NCBI RefSeq assembly: GCF_902459725.1
Contig: NZ_CABPSH010000014.1
Location: 1-64,000 of the forward strand
Source of the DNA: Pandoraea eparura
GTDB lineage: Bacteria > Pseudomonadota > Gammaproteobacteria > Burkholderiales > Burkholderiaceae
DNA length: 64,000 nucleotides
Reading direction: 5' to 3'
Shown: positions 26,908 through 35,245 of the stretch, in pieces
Position numbering within the stretch: position 1 is the stretch's first letter
Layout of the letters: each line of letters starts with the position of its first letter
Notes under the pieces: generated by a model
Database searches by the model: none
Seen by the model: only the letters and a program-made list of their open reading frames with translations
Told to the model about the DNA's origin: nothing
Position numbers and translations under genes: made by a program

Positions 26908-28092
26908 TCAAGCGTCTCGACTCGCGCGCTCGTTGGTGCCTTCGCGTGAGTTGTCGGCCTCGTCGGCGCCCATCAGATCGGCGGCCCGCGAGCGCTGCAT
27001 GTCGGCCCGTCGGAAGTAGCCGATAACGGTTGCCACGCTTGTGTGTCCCGTCATCGACATGGTCTCCGCCAGCGGCACTTGCTGAAGCGCGGCTTCGGTG
27101 ACGAAGCCCGCACGCAACGAGTGGGCGGAGAAGTCGCCCTCGAGACCAGCGAGCGTGCATCGCTCGCGCACGATGTCGCGCACGGCGGCCTCTGACAGCG
27201 GTTCGCCCACATGCCCGCCGCGTCGAACTCGGCGGAAGATTGCCCCTTGAGCGATACCCGCCGACGTCAGCCAGTCCGTGAGCGCGACGGCCGCCGCCCC
27301 CGTGACCGGTTTTTCATTTTCGGGAAGGTCGGCGCCCTGCTGATTGGTCTTCGACCAGCCAAGTGTGTAGACGTAGCGGTCTGGCGCGATGCGCCGGACG
27401 TTCTCGCAGGTTGCCCGCACGACTTCCGAGCGTCTGCGCCCGCCGCTCGCCCAGGCGAACAGCAACAGCGCGCGATCGCGCTTGCCTCGCAGGGTGTCGT
27501 CGCAGGTCGCCAAAAGCGCGCGCAACGGCTCGCGCGTCAATGCCGCCTTCTTGGCCGCACGAACGCCACGCTTCGCATAGGCGCGACGCGTCTTGGCCAG
27601 CAGTTCCCGTATCGCGGGTTCGGCGCACGGATTCGGCAGGTCGCGTGACGTATGCAGCTTGCCGATAACGCTCAGCCGGTGGAGCAGCGTGGCGAGCGCC
27701 GGTGGTCCGGGGCGCGCCTTGAGACCCTGCGCGACAAGCGCGGCGTCGACGGCATCGGGCATCTCGGTTCTGAGACCGTGCTTGCCTTGATGCTGCGCAT
27801 GATCGACCACGAACTGCACGATCACGGCAGGCGGAAGCGGCGCGACGAGCGCCTGCCCATACCGCAGCCGATACCAGCCCATCCAGTAGCGCATCGCCGA
27901 TTGATAACTCTGCCGCGTGTTCTGCGAGTCACCCTCCCGGGCGAGCGCTTGCGCAGCGTCGTGCGCATCGACGTGGAGCGTAGCGGGATGGCGCGGGGCG
28001 GGCAGACCGCTGTTCAGCGCATTTCCCGATGTCGCGGCGGAGGCCGATTCACGGGGCGGCAAGCCTTCGGAGGCAATTTTCTTACCAAACAT
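26908..28092 (-). CDS. Tyrosine-type site-specific recombinase
   Basis: A 394-residue phage-integrase-family enzyme that would cut and rejoin DNA through a tyrosine-DNA intermediate. All six catalytic positions are visible: Arg220 (GGRRRSE), Lys248 (GWSKTN), His324 and Arg327 (HSLRAG), His350 (TGHTS) and the nucleophile Tyr359 (IGYFRR). A core-binding domain occupies about 45-165. The first 40 residues look disordered. It is divergent from a KfrA-like gene and starts within a palindromic AT-rich spacer. No attachment site or phage gene is evident, so it could be a domesticated integrase or an island remnant. Confidence 0.92.
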   Translation of the reverse strand: MFGKKIASEGLPPRESASAATSGNALNSGLPAPRHPATLHVDAHDAAQALAREGDSQNTRQSYQSAMRYWMGWYRLRYGQALVAPLPPAVIVQFVVDHAQHQGKHGLRTEMPDAVDAALVAQGLKARPGPPALATLLHRLSVIGKLHTSRDLPNPCAEPAIRELLAKTRRAYAKRGVRAAKKAALTREPLRALLATCDDTLRGKRDRALLLFAWASGGRRRSEVVRATCENVRRIAPDRYVYTLGWSKTNQQGADLPENEKPVTGAAAVALTDWLTSAGIAQGAIFRRVRRGGHVGEPLSEAAVRDIVRERCTLAGLEGDFSAHSLRAGFVTEAALQQVPLAETMSMTGHTSVATVIGYFRRADMQRSRAADLMGADEADNSREGTNERASRDA

Positions 28093-28163
28093 ATGATTTC
28101 ATATGTAATATGTGTGAAATATAATTTGCGTAATAAATAACTATCGATAATCTTCCATTATCG
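28089..28163. promoter_or_regulatory. Two palindromes in the AT-rich recombinase/KfrA spacer
   Basis: ACATATGA-TT-TCATATGT (28089-28106) is a perfect dyad over the recombinase start codon. CGATAAT-CTTCC-ATTATCG (28145-28163) is a second perfect dyad 44 bases before the KfrA-like start. The whole spacer is AT-rich against a GC-rich genome. KfrA proteins are known to bind operators by their own genes, so autoregulation of both genes is likely. Confidence 0.6.
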
Positions 28164-28206
28164 TGGGTTATTTGGCAATGCCTTCGATATTCAGGAGCGT
28201 TCCACG

Positions 28207-29232
28207 ATGACGACGTCCCAACCCATGACATCCCCCATATCCACGCCGCTGCCCCGGCAAGGTGGGCGAGGCATTTCGGAGCACGACGTCTGGATGGCGG
28301 CAGATACCTTGCTGATGGCGGGGCAGCGCCCGACCATAGAACGCATTCGTCAGCAGTTGGGTCGTGGCTCGCCCAATACCGTGAGCCCGTATCTGGACGC
28401 GTGGTTCGCCGGACTTGGCGCACGTCTGCAGGGCGCACCGGTTGTCGCGCCCAGTTTGCCCGACAGCGTGGCGATGCCGGAATCGGTGGCGCGTGCCGCG
28501 CTCGATCTGTGGGCACTGGCGTTGACCGAGGGGCGTGCCGCTCTTGCGGAGGACGAAGCGACGCGGCGCGCGGTGCTGGATGCCCGCGAAGCCGAGCTGG
28601 CGTCGGATCGCGAGGCGCTGGAGCAGGCGCGGGCCGTGCTCCACGAGCGCATTGCCGCTGCCGAGACGGCGGCGGCGGACGCTCGCCAGGCGAGGGAGGA
28701 AGCGCAGGCGCAGGCACGGCGCGCCGAGGCGTTGCTGATCGAAGCGCAAGCCGATGCGGTGGCGTCGCGACAAGCGCTCTCGGTGGCGCGCGAGCGTACG
28801 CAGGCGCTTCAGGAGGAATACGCGGCGCAGCGCACCCATTGGGATGCCGAGCGCACCCGGCTTGGTGAGCGTGCCGAAGCGAACGAGCGCCGCTTGATGC
28901 TGGAACTGGACGCCGCGCGCGAGTCGATCAAGTCATTACAACAGGAGCGCAAACAAGTGCAGCGCCAGTTGCTCGATGCTGAGGCGAGTCTGGCGACGCT
29001 GACCGAAGCGCAGCACGAGATGCGGGCGGCCAAGGCGTTGCAGGATGCGGTCGTGGCACGTTTGCGCGAGCAGGTCAGCACACAGGAGGCACTGGCGGCA
29101 ACGTATCAGTCGATGCTGGCGGCACCGGTAGCGTCGTCGCCCGGGCGCGGCAACGTGTCGGCAAGAAAGCGCCGCGTGAGCCATGCGACCGTGCCGGCAA
29201 CTTCGGTGTTGCGCCGCGCACGTCGGCCTTGA
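28207..29232 (+). CDS. KfrA-like coiled-coil DNA-binding protein
   Basis: A 341-residue protein with the N-terminal KfrA-type DNA-binding domain (about 22-80; DVWMAADTLLMAGQRPTIER, then GRGSPNTVSPYLDAW). A long Ala/Glu/Arg/Gln-rich coiled coil covers about 105-300 and a basic tail ends RRARRP. KfrA was described on IncP/IncW plasmids as an autoregulator with a filament-forming coil linked to plasmid stability; chromosomal relatives are less understood. It is divergent from a tyrosine recombinase. ACGATG at the start has only a weak ribosome site (AGGAG at 28192-28196, 10 bases away). Confidence 0.82.
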   Translation: MTTSQPMTSPISTPLPRQGGRGISEHDVWMAADTLLMAGQRPTIERIRQQLGRGSPNTVSPYLDAWFAGLGARLQGAPVVAPSLPDSVAMPESVARAALDLWALALTEGRAALAEDEATRRAVLDAREAELASDREALEQARAVLHERIAAAETAAADARQAREEAQAQARRAEALLIEAQADAVASRQALSVARERTQALQEEYAAQRTHWDAERTRLGERAEANERRLMLELDAARESIKSLQQERKQVQRQLLDAEASLATLTEAQHEMRAAKALQDAVVARLREQVSTQEALAATYQSMLAAPVASSPGRGNVSARKRRVSHATVPATSVLRRARRP

Positions 29233-29289
29233 TCGGGGAGGGTATCGTATAGGCGATCTGTCACCCTCGACGTATGGCCGATCAACACC

Positions 29290-30831
29290 TCAGTCGTCCA
29301 GGCACGTGCGCAGCGTGCGAGCGAGTCGGGTGGCTTCCTCGGGATCGGTGACGTTCGCGAAGCCAATGACAAGGCCTCGCGGTGTGCGCCGCGCAGGACC
29401 GCTCGAGTACCAGGCCGAGAGGGGCAAGACGGCAAGTCCCGCCTTGCCGGCTCGCGCGGCAACGGCGACGTCGTCGACCGGGCCGCTCGGGCCTTCCGGG
29501 AATTTCACCGCGAACTGGACGCCGCCGAGCGGCAATTCGAGGATCAGCCGCTCGCCGAATGTCTGCGCCAGCGCTTGTGTGATCAACACGCGGCGCTGCC
29601 CGTACAACGTGCGCATTCGCTTCACATGCCGCGCAAAATGTCCCTGCGCCATGAAATCCGCCACGGCAGCCTGCAACAGTGCCGGCGAGCCGGCGTTCAT
29701 GCTGCACGCCACCCGTCCGACGCGCTCGACCGCGCGCTCCGGCACCACCGCGTAAGCGAGCCGAAGGCCCGGGAACATCAGCTTGCTGAGCGTGCCGCAA
29801 TAGATCACACGATCATGCCGATCCAGGTGCTTCAACGCCGGTAGTGGCCTGCCCGAATATCGGAACTCGCTGTCGTAATCGTCCTCGATGATCCAGCGAG
29901 CCCCTTTTCCCGCCCAATCCAGCAGCGCCAGACGTCTTGTCAGCGACAACGTGTGCCCCAACGGACTCTGGTGCGATGGCGTGACCAGTGCAAAGCGCGC
30001 ATCTGGATCCAGTTGTATACCGCGCGCGACGTCGATCCCATCTTCGTCCACCGGCACGGGGATGAACGTCATGCCCGATTCGGACAGGAAATTGCGCGCG
30101 AGCAGGTAACCGGGGTCTTCGAACCACACGCGATCGTTCGGTTTCGCGAGACTGCGCAACACGAGTTCAAGCGTTGCGCGGTAGCCACCGGTCACGAACA
30201 CCTGCTCTGGCAGACACGTCACACCGCGCGACAAACCGAGGTAGGTCGCAATGCGTTCGCGAAGCGGCCGGTAGCCCATTGGGTCGGGGCACGCGAGCAT
30301 CGCGCGATCGCCGCTACGCACATGAAGCGAAACGAGCCGACTCCAAATCTTGCGTGGAAACGCGTCGAGCGCCGGCTGCCCGGGCTGCAACGGCCGCGGC
30401 TCGCCGCTCATCGCGACCGTGATGGCCATTGGGTGCGGTGCCGACTGACTCGGTGACGCGTTTGACGATGTTGCCGCGTCGGCGCTTTCTGTACCCGTGC
30501 GTTCGTTGTCCGGGGTGCCTTGCGGCTCGGGCTGACCGGCGCCGTGCGGCGAATGTACGATCGACGGCGGCAGCGAGGGGGAAACAAACGTGCCGGCGGC
30601 GCCGCGCATCTGCAGGTAGCCCTCGTCGACAAGGATTGTGTAGGCCAATTCGACGGTGCCCCGGGCGGTGCTCAACTGTGCGCAGAGGCTGCGAAGTGCC
30701 GGCACACGGTCGCCCGGTCGCAGATGTCCGGCGGCAATCGCCGTCCGGAAGCGTTCGCAAATCTGCAAATAGATCGGCAGCGGTCGATCACGATCTATCC
30801 GGATGTCCAGGGCGGGCGTTCGTGCGGTCAT
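29290..30831 (-). CDS. MocR/PdxR-family regulator (GntR DNA-binding plus aminotransferase domain)
   Basis: A 513-residue regulator. A GntR winged helix (about 10-82; LPIYLQICERFRTAIAAG) is joined by a Ser/Pro-rich linker to a fold-type-I PLP domain (about 150-505). The PLP lysine lies in GTLSKLMFPG near 349. MocR proteins sense PLP, GABA or amino acids through this domain and bind direct repeats. ATG at 30831 is chosen over 30891 because it leaves the repeat-bearing spacer free and begins at the conserved domain. It is divergent from an NAD(P)-binding protein and cupin pair, the presumed target. Confidence 0.9.
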   Translation of the reverse strand: MTARTPALDIRIDRDRPLPIYLQICERFRTAIAAGHLRPGDRVPALRSLCAQLSTARGTVELAYTILVDEGYLQMRGAAGTFVSPSLPPSIVHSPHGAGQPEPQGTPDNERTGTESADAATSSNASPSQSAPHPMAITVAMSGEPRPLQPGQPALDAFPRKIWSRLVSLHVRSGDRAMLACPDPMGYRPLRERIATYLGLSRGVTCLPEQVFVTGGYRATLELVLRSLAKPNDRVWFEDPGYLLARNFLSESGMTFIPVPVDEDGIDVARGIQLDPDARFALVTPSHQSPLGHTLSLTRRLALLDWAGKGARWIIEDDYDSEFRYSGRPLPALKHLDRHDRVIYCGTLSKLMFPGLRLAYAVVPERAVERVGRVACSMNAGSPALLQAAVADFMAQGHFARHVKRMRTLYGQRRVLITQALAQTFGERLILELPLGGVQFAVKFPEGPSGPVDDVAVAARAGKAGLAVLPLSAWYSSGPARRTPRGLVIGFANVTDPEEATRLARTLRTCLDD

Positions 30832-30873
30832 GCTTGTCTCGTGGATGGGGTGGGGCCAAGCCCCCTTGGACTC

Positions 30874-30893
30874 GTCATATGGACTAGTCATAT
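30874..30893. promoter_or_regulatory. Direct-repeat MocR site candidate
   Basis: GTCATAT occurs at 30874-30880 and 30887-30893, 13 bases start to start, in the spacer between the MocR gene and the divergent reductase gene. Direct repeats of this kind are usual MocR targets. The AT-rich stretch that follows to about 30940 probably holds the promoter of the + strand genes. Confidence 0.45.
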
Positions 30894-31032
30894 CGATGAT
30901 TTTTGGCCCTTATTGTTGCGACATGATTGTTACATACTGATCTTAGGCAGTGCCATGGCGAGGATGCTTCCACGCGATGCCAGGCTCAGTACGCGTCTCG
31001 CGCGTTCAGTTACCCCCTTTGGAGAATCTGCC

Positions 31033-31785
31033 ATGAAAATCGTGGTAATCGGTGGTTCGGGCCTGATCGGCTCACGTCTCGTCACCCTGCTCAGCCAGGC
31101 CGGCCATCAGACACTCGCCGCGTCCCCGCGCACCGGCGTCAACTCCGTGACCGGTGAAGGTCTGGATGCCGCGCTCGTCGGCGCGGACGTCGTCGTGGAT
31201 GTCACGAACGCACCGTCATGGGAACCGCAAGCGGTGCTCGACTTCTTCCGTACCTCGGCGCGCAATCTCGGCAAGGCCGAGGTGGCTGCGGGTGTGCGCC
31301 ATCATGTCGCGCTGTCGATTGTCGGCACCGACCGCATGCCGGAGAACGCCTATTTCGCCGCCAAGGTCGCGCAGGAAGCGGCCATCGAAGCCGCCGGCGT
31401 GCCATACACGATCGTGCGAGCCACGCAGTTCATGGAATTCATCGGCGGCATTGCGGATTTCAGCACGGACGGTGGCAACGTGCGCGTCGGCGACGGACTG
31501 TTCCAGCCGATCGCCGTGGACGACATCGTGGATATCCTCTCGCAGGTCGCGCTCGCGGCGCCGCTGAACGCGACGATGGATATTGCTGGTCCGGACCGTG
31601 CATCTCTCGCGCAGATCATTTCGCGCTATCTGAGCGCGAAGGGCGATGCCCGCCCCGTGGTGACGGATCGCAATGCGCGGTATTACGGCGGCGTCGTCGA
31701 GGAACGGTCGCTTGTCCCGCTCGGCGACGCGCGGGTCGGCCGTATCGGTCTCGACCAGTGGCTCGCCCAAACGAGCCAAGGCTGA
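31033..31785 (+). CDS. NAD(P)-binding Rossmann protein (atypical SDR, NmrA-like)
   Basis: A 250-residue protein with an N-terminal dinucleotide fold (VIGGSGLIGSRLV, residues 5-17). It lacks the classical YxxxK pair in clear form, but YFAAKVAQE may act so. PYTIVRATQFMEFI and IAVDDIVDIL are typical of the NmrA/YwnB-like quinone-reductase-like SDRs, so it may be a redox sensor or reductase. GGAG stands 8 bases before the start. It is the first gene of a two-gene unit facing the MocR gene. Confidence 0.85.
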   Translation: MKIVVIGGSGLIGSRLVTLLSQAGHQTLAASPRTGVNSVTGEGLDAALVGADVVVDVTNAPSWEPQAVLDFFRTSARNLGKAEVAAGVRHHVALSIVGTDRMPENAYFAAKVAQEAAIEAAGVPYTIVRATQFMEFIGGIADFSTDGGNVRVGDGLFQPIAVDDIVDILSQVALAAPLNATMDIAGPDRASLAQIISRYLSAKGDARPVVTDRNARYYGGVVEERSLVPLGDARVGRIGLDQWLAQTSQG

Positions 31786-31823
31786 CAGTTCGGGCCGGCC
31801 ATGGCCCCTGATGGAGTGAAGTG

Positions 31824-32228
31824 ATGAAACGGATGGTTTTCTTCGGCGCCGCACTGATGTGCCTGTGCCTGACGATTGCGGGCCCGGTCACGGCCGCGCC
31901 CGAGGCGCACGTGACGCCGCTGAGCTCGACGCCTTTGCCGGAATATCCGGGCAAGGAAGTTCAGATGATCGTTGTTGAGTATCCGCCCGGAGCGGTCGAT
32001 CCCGTGCACCGTCACGACGCGCAGGCTTTCGTGTATGTGCTCGAGGGCAGCATCGTTATGGGCGTCAAGGGCGGCAAAACGGTGACCCTGAAGGCAGGGG
32101 ATACCTTTCACGAGGGCCCCAACGACATTCATACTGTCGGGCGAAATGCCAGTGCCACGAAGCCTGCCAAGTTTGTCGTGTTCCTGATCAAGAAACAGGG
32201 TGCACCGATCCTGATCCCGGTGAAGTAG
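31824..32228 (+). CDS. Exported cupin-domain protein
   Basis: A 134-residue small beta-barrel protein with an N-terminal signal peptide (about 24 residues, ending VTAA). The cupin metal motifs are GAVDPVHRHDAQAFVYVLEG, with two His and a following Glu, and DTFHEGPNDIH. A metal-dependent enzyme or sensor in the periplasm is plausible; the substrate is unknown. ATG at 31824 has GGAG 7 bases upstream. It follows the reductase gene by 38 bases and should share its promoter. Confidence 0.88.
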   Translation: MKRMVFFGAALMCLCLTIAGPVTAAPEAHVTPLSSTPLPEYPGKEVQMIVVEYPPGAVDPVHRHDAQAFVYVLEGSIVMGVKGGKTVTLKAGDTFHEGPNDIHTVGRNASATKPAKFVVFLIKKQGAPILIPVK

Positions 32229-32244
32229 ATCCGTCGTCAGAGCA

Positions 32245-32265
32245 GGCACCGGTAACGCCGGTGCC
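32245..32265. terminator. Hairpin between converging genes
   Basis: GGCACCGG and CCGGTGCC pair perfectly around TAACG, 17 bases after the cupin stop. No T tract follows on either strand, so termination is possible but not demonstrated. Confidence 0.4.
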
Positions 32266-32343
32266 GTCGCTTCGGGGTGTTGCGGCTTCCCCGGGGCGGG
32301 CACGGGCGCAAGTCGTTCATGCCGCGTATGCCGCTTATGCCAC

Positions 32344-34467
32344 TCAAGCCATTGCCGCCGTCGCGCCTGGCGCGCTCGGCAGCGCCGACAGCAGTCGGGC
32401 GAAGGCATCGCCCGTGAGGGGCTTGCCCAGCAGGAAGCCTTGCAACTCGTCGCAATCGAGGGTCTTGAGTGCCTCGCGCTGCGACGCCGTCTCGACCCCT
32501 TCGGCCACCACATCCATGTCCAGCGAATGCGCCAGGGCAATGATGGCTGAGACGACGGCGCTGCCCTCGCGGCCACAGGTGTCCAGCCCGCTCGTGAAAA
32601 AGCGATCCATCTTCAATTGTTTGACGCGAAAGCGCTGCAAGTAAGCCAGGCTTGAATAGCCCGTGCCGAAATCGTCGATGGCGACTTCGAACCCCTTCTC
32701 CTGGAAGGCACGGATGACGTCGATCGTATGCTGCGCATCGAACATCGCGACCGTCTCGGTGATCTCGAACATGAGCCGGTCGCACGCGATGCCCGCCTCG
32801 CGCACGATCTCCACGATGTTCTCCACCAGTTGCGACTGCGCCATCTGACGCGGCGACAGGTTGATCGCGACCTTGACCGGCGGCAGGCCCGCGGCGTCCC
32901 ATGCCTGGATCTGCTGGCAGGTGGCTCGCACAACCCAATACCCGATCGGCACGATCTGGCCGGTGCGCTCGGCGACCGGGATGAAATCGGCCGGTTGCAG
33001 TTCGCCGAACGTGGGATGGGACAGTCGCAGCAATGCCTCGGCTCCCGCCAGCGCCTCGGTGTCGCCGCGGTACTTCGGCTGGAAGTGCAGCGAAAAATAT
33101 TGCTCGTGCTCCGCGTCGTGCAGCGCCTGCTGGATCTCCCAGGTCCGCTGGGCGGCGGCGTTCATGCCGGGCTCGAAGTAGCGGAAAATGCCACGGCCGG
33201 CACGTTTGGCTTCGTACATGGCCGTGTCGGCGTGCTTGAGCAGCATGTCGATGGTGTCGCCATCGTCCGGGAACAGGGCCACGCCGATACTGGGCATGAC
33301 GTGCAGCGACTGATTGCCCACGCGCAGCCCGTCGCGCATGTCGTCGAGCAGGCGTTGCGCCACGCGCCCGGCAACGGCCGGCGATGACAGGGAGCCCAGC
33401 AACACCACAAACTCGTCGCCGCCCAGCCGGGCGACCACGTCATCGCCGTTGACGTTCTTGCGAAGGCGTTTGGCGAACGCGCGCAATACGTCGTCGCCTA
33501 CGTTGTGTCCGAGCGAGTCGTTGATGGTCTTGAAGCCGTCCAGATCCATGAACAGCACCGCGAAACGGCGCTGGTCGCGACGCGAGTTCACGAGCATGCG
33601 GGCGGCGGCGTCATGCAGTGCGCGACGATTCGGCAGATCGGTCAGCGCATCGTAGGTCGCCATGCGGGCGATCTGGGAGTTCAGTTGCAGGACGGAATTG
33701 GCGAGGAAACTGGTGCGGGCGTCCAGACGCGAGACGAGCAGGGTGGTGACGAGCATCAGGAAGGTAAACAGGCTGACGGTCGTCACCAGCCATTGGGAAC
33801 TCACCCCACCGGCCGCGCCACAGATGGCGCCCATCGCGAAGGTGGCCGCCGACATGCCGGTGTAGTGCATGGCGGTGATCGCCAGCCCCATGACCCCCGC
33901 GGCGCCAACGCGCTTGGCCATGACATAGCGCAGGCTGCCATCGCGCAGCGTGCGCGCAATCCACAGCGCCGCCGTGGCGGCGGCAATCGCGATCAGGATC
34001 GACGCGGCAAAGCGCCCCGGGTCATATGCGATGCCCGGCGTCATCTTCATGGCCGCCATGCCCGTGTAGTGCATGGCCGCGATCCCGAGGCCCAACGTGA
34101 CACCGGCGGTGACCAGCCGTCGCTTGGTGAAGTGTTCGCGTGCGATCTGCCAGAGCGCCGCCCACGAGATGGCGACGGCAATGCCGAGCGAGGCCGCCGT
34201 GATGGCGGGGTCGTAGCCAAGCGCGAGGGTGAGGCGCGATCCCAGCGGCGACCCGATGGGCGAGAGCGACAGCGCCAGCATGCCAATGAAGTGCATCGAC
34301 CAGATACCGATGCCCATTGCGGCAGCGCCCACGGCGAGCCACGCATGGCGCATGCCACGGTGAGTCAGGAGATAGATGCGACCCGATAGGTCAAGCGCCG
34401 TGTACGACGCGAGCACGGCAACTGCGAGCGAGAGTGCAACGAGCCAACCACTGTACGAACTGGACAT
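32344..34467 (-). CDS. MHYT-GGDEF-EAL c-di-GMP protein
   Basis: A 707-residue inner-membrane protein. The N-terminal seven-helix MHYT sensor has its repeated hallmarks MHFIGM, MHYTGMAAMKM and MHYTGMSAATF, thought to bind a metal and sense a gas such as O2, CO or NO. A cyclase domain follows with GGDEF near 346 and no RxxD inhibitory site. The phosphodiesterase domain has an intact EALLR near 475 and DDFGTG further on, so it is likely active. It is a monocistronic gene with no clear ribosome site. Confidence 0.93.
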   Translation of the reverse strand: MSSSYSGWLVALSLAVAVLASYTALDLSGRIYLLTHRGMRHAWLAVGAAAMGIGIWSMHFIGMLALSLSPIGSPLGSRLTLALGYDPAITAASLGIAVAISWAALWQIAREHFTKRRLVTAGVTLGLGIAAMHYTGMAAMKMTPGIAYDPGRFAASILIAIAAATAALWIARTLRDGSLRYVMAKRVGAAGVMGLAITAMHYTGMSAATFAMGAICGAAGGVSSQWLVTTVSLFTFLMLVTTLLVSRLDARTSFLANSVLQLNSQIARMATYDALTDLPNRRALHDAAARMLVNSRRDQRRFAVLFMDLDGFKTINDSLGHNVGDDVLRAFAKRLRKNVNGDDVVARLGGDEFVVLLGSLSSPAVAGRVAQRLLDDMRDGLRVGNQSLHVMPSIGVALFPDDGDTIDMLLKHADTAMYEAKRAGRGIFRYFEPGMNAAAQRTWEIQQALHDAEHEQYFSLHFQPKYRGDTEALAGAEALLRLSHPTFGELQPADFIPVAERTGQIVPIGYWVVRATCQQIQAWDAAGLPPVKVAINLSPRQMAQSQLVENIVEIVREAGIACDRLMFEITETVAMFDAQHTIDVIRAFQEKGFEVAIDDFGTGYSSLAYLQRFRVKQLKMDRFFTSGLDTCGREGSAVVSAIIALAHSLDMDVVAEGVETASQREALKTLDCDELQGFLLGKPLTGDAFARLLSALPSAPGATAAMA

Positions 34468-34981
34468 ATGAAAACCGACCGAAAAGTCCTGCTTAACTGG
34501 TTATCGGCATGGGCGACCGATAGTTGAGGGTCGCGTAAGCATTTTTCCGACAGCGCGCCGCGGATTCGGTCCGGCAGCGTGAAAGGGGGAATTCGCCGAT
34601 GTTTGTGCGCGTCGCGCCGATGCTCGACACTGCCGATGCCATAGGGAATTATCCGTTCATACCCGCCTGGGCCCCGTGCCGCGGGCGACGATCCTGCATG
34701 TGGCGCCACGCGAAGCACCGTGTATCACCTCGCATCACGTTTGGCCGGCCAACCCCGTCAGGAACAGGAAGTCTCGGACATGACGCGCAATGGAAGTCGT
34801 GTGCCAGCGGGCGGCACAATACGGCAGCCCGCAATTTTGCCTGATTTCCGCGGGATTTCCTCGCATTTTGTCGATCTTGGTAGCCAAATGCCTCGCCGGC
34901 GTGGTGAAAAGCGCCGGCGTAGGGGGCGGTTGCCGATGGTGCGTGGAATGGCTGCGGCATTGCACGAACAAGGAGCGGGTC
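34468..34981. other. Long intergenic region
   Basis: No gene is supported in these 514 bases. Open frames on both strands here have implausible composition and no ribosome sites. The region ends with AAGGAG (34970-34975), the ribosome site of the broken small gene that follows. Confidence 0.4.
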
Positions 34982-35093
34982 ATGCTATGCCGATCAGGTC
35001 GAACGCGATTACGAGGTGTTCCGCAAGGCGTGCCGTGATGGACGTCTCGAAGCACGCACCGATGCCGACATGGCCGCCGATTTCATCGCATGA
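34982..35093 (+). pseudogene. Probable frameshifted small gene (about 36 codons)
   Basis: An excellent ribosome site, AAGGAG, lies 6 bases before ATG at 34982. That frame soon ends after a poor peptide. From 34992 another frame gives a natural-looking sequence, DQVERDYEVFRKACRDGRL and on to a TGA at 35091-35093, with GC-rich third positions. Deleting one base between 34985 and 34991 would join start and body. It is not recognised as a known family. A sequencing error, a true frameshift mutation or chance are the options. Confidence 0.4.
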
Positions 35094-35142
35094 GTCGAAC
35101 GCAGACGGTGCACGCTTCCCCCAATGCATCGGCGATCGGGCG

Positions 35143-35160
35143 TGACTAAACTAGTAGTCA
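35143..35160. promoter_or_regulatory. Inverted repeat upstream of the penicillin-binding protein gene
   Basis: TGACTA and TAGTCA pair perfectly around a 6-base centre (AACTAG), about 85 bases before the start codon. A regulator site is possible. No -10/-35 pair was clear. Confidence 0.3.
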
Positions 35161-35245
35161 GAAGCGCGAATTCACAAGCGCGACATTAGGCACGCTGGGC
35201 GTCTACCGCCATGCCGCTTGCATGCTGGCGTCCTCTGGAACTGAC

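Noticed and set aside
26774-27019. Small gene reading through the octamer array
   Set aside because: Eight-base units give the same text in every frame; the frame runs into the recombinase gene on the other strand.
28089-28106. Attachment site for the recombinase
   Set aside because: The palindrome sits over the recombinase start codon and looks like an operator; no second copy that would mark an integrated element was found.
34720-35145. 141-codon + strand frame in the long spacer
   Set aside because: Composition is not protein-like and it lacks a ribosome site; the better reading is the shifted frame described as a pseudogene.
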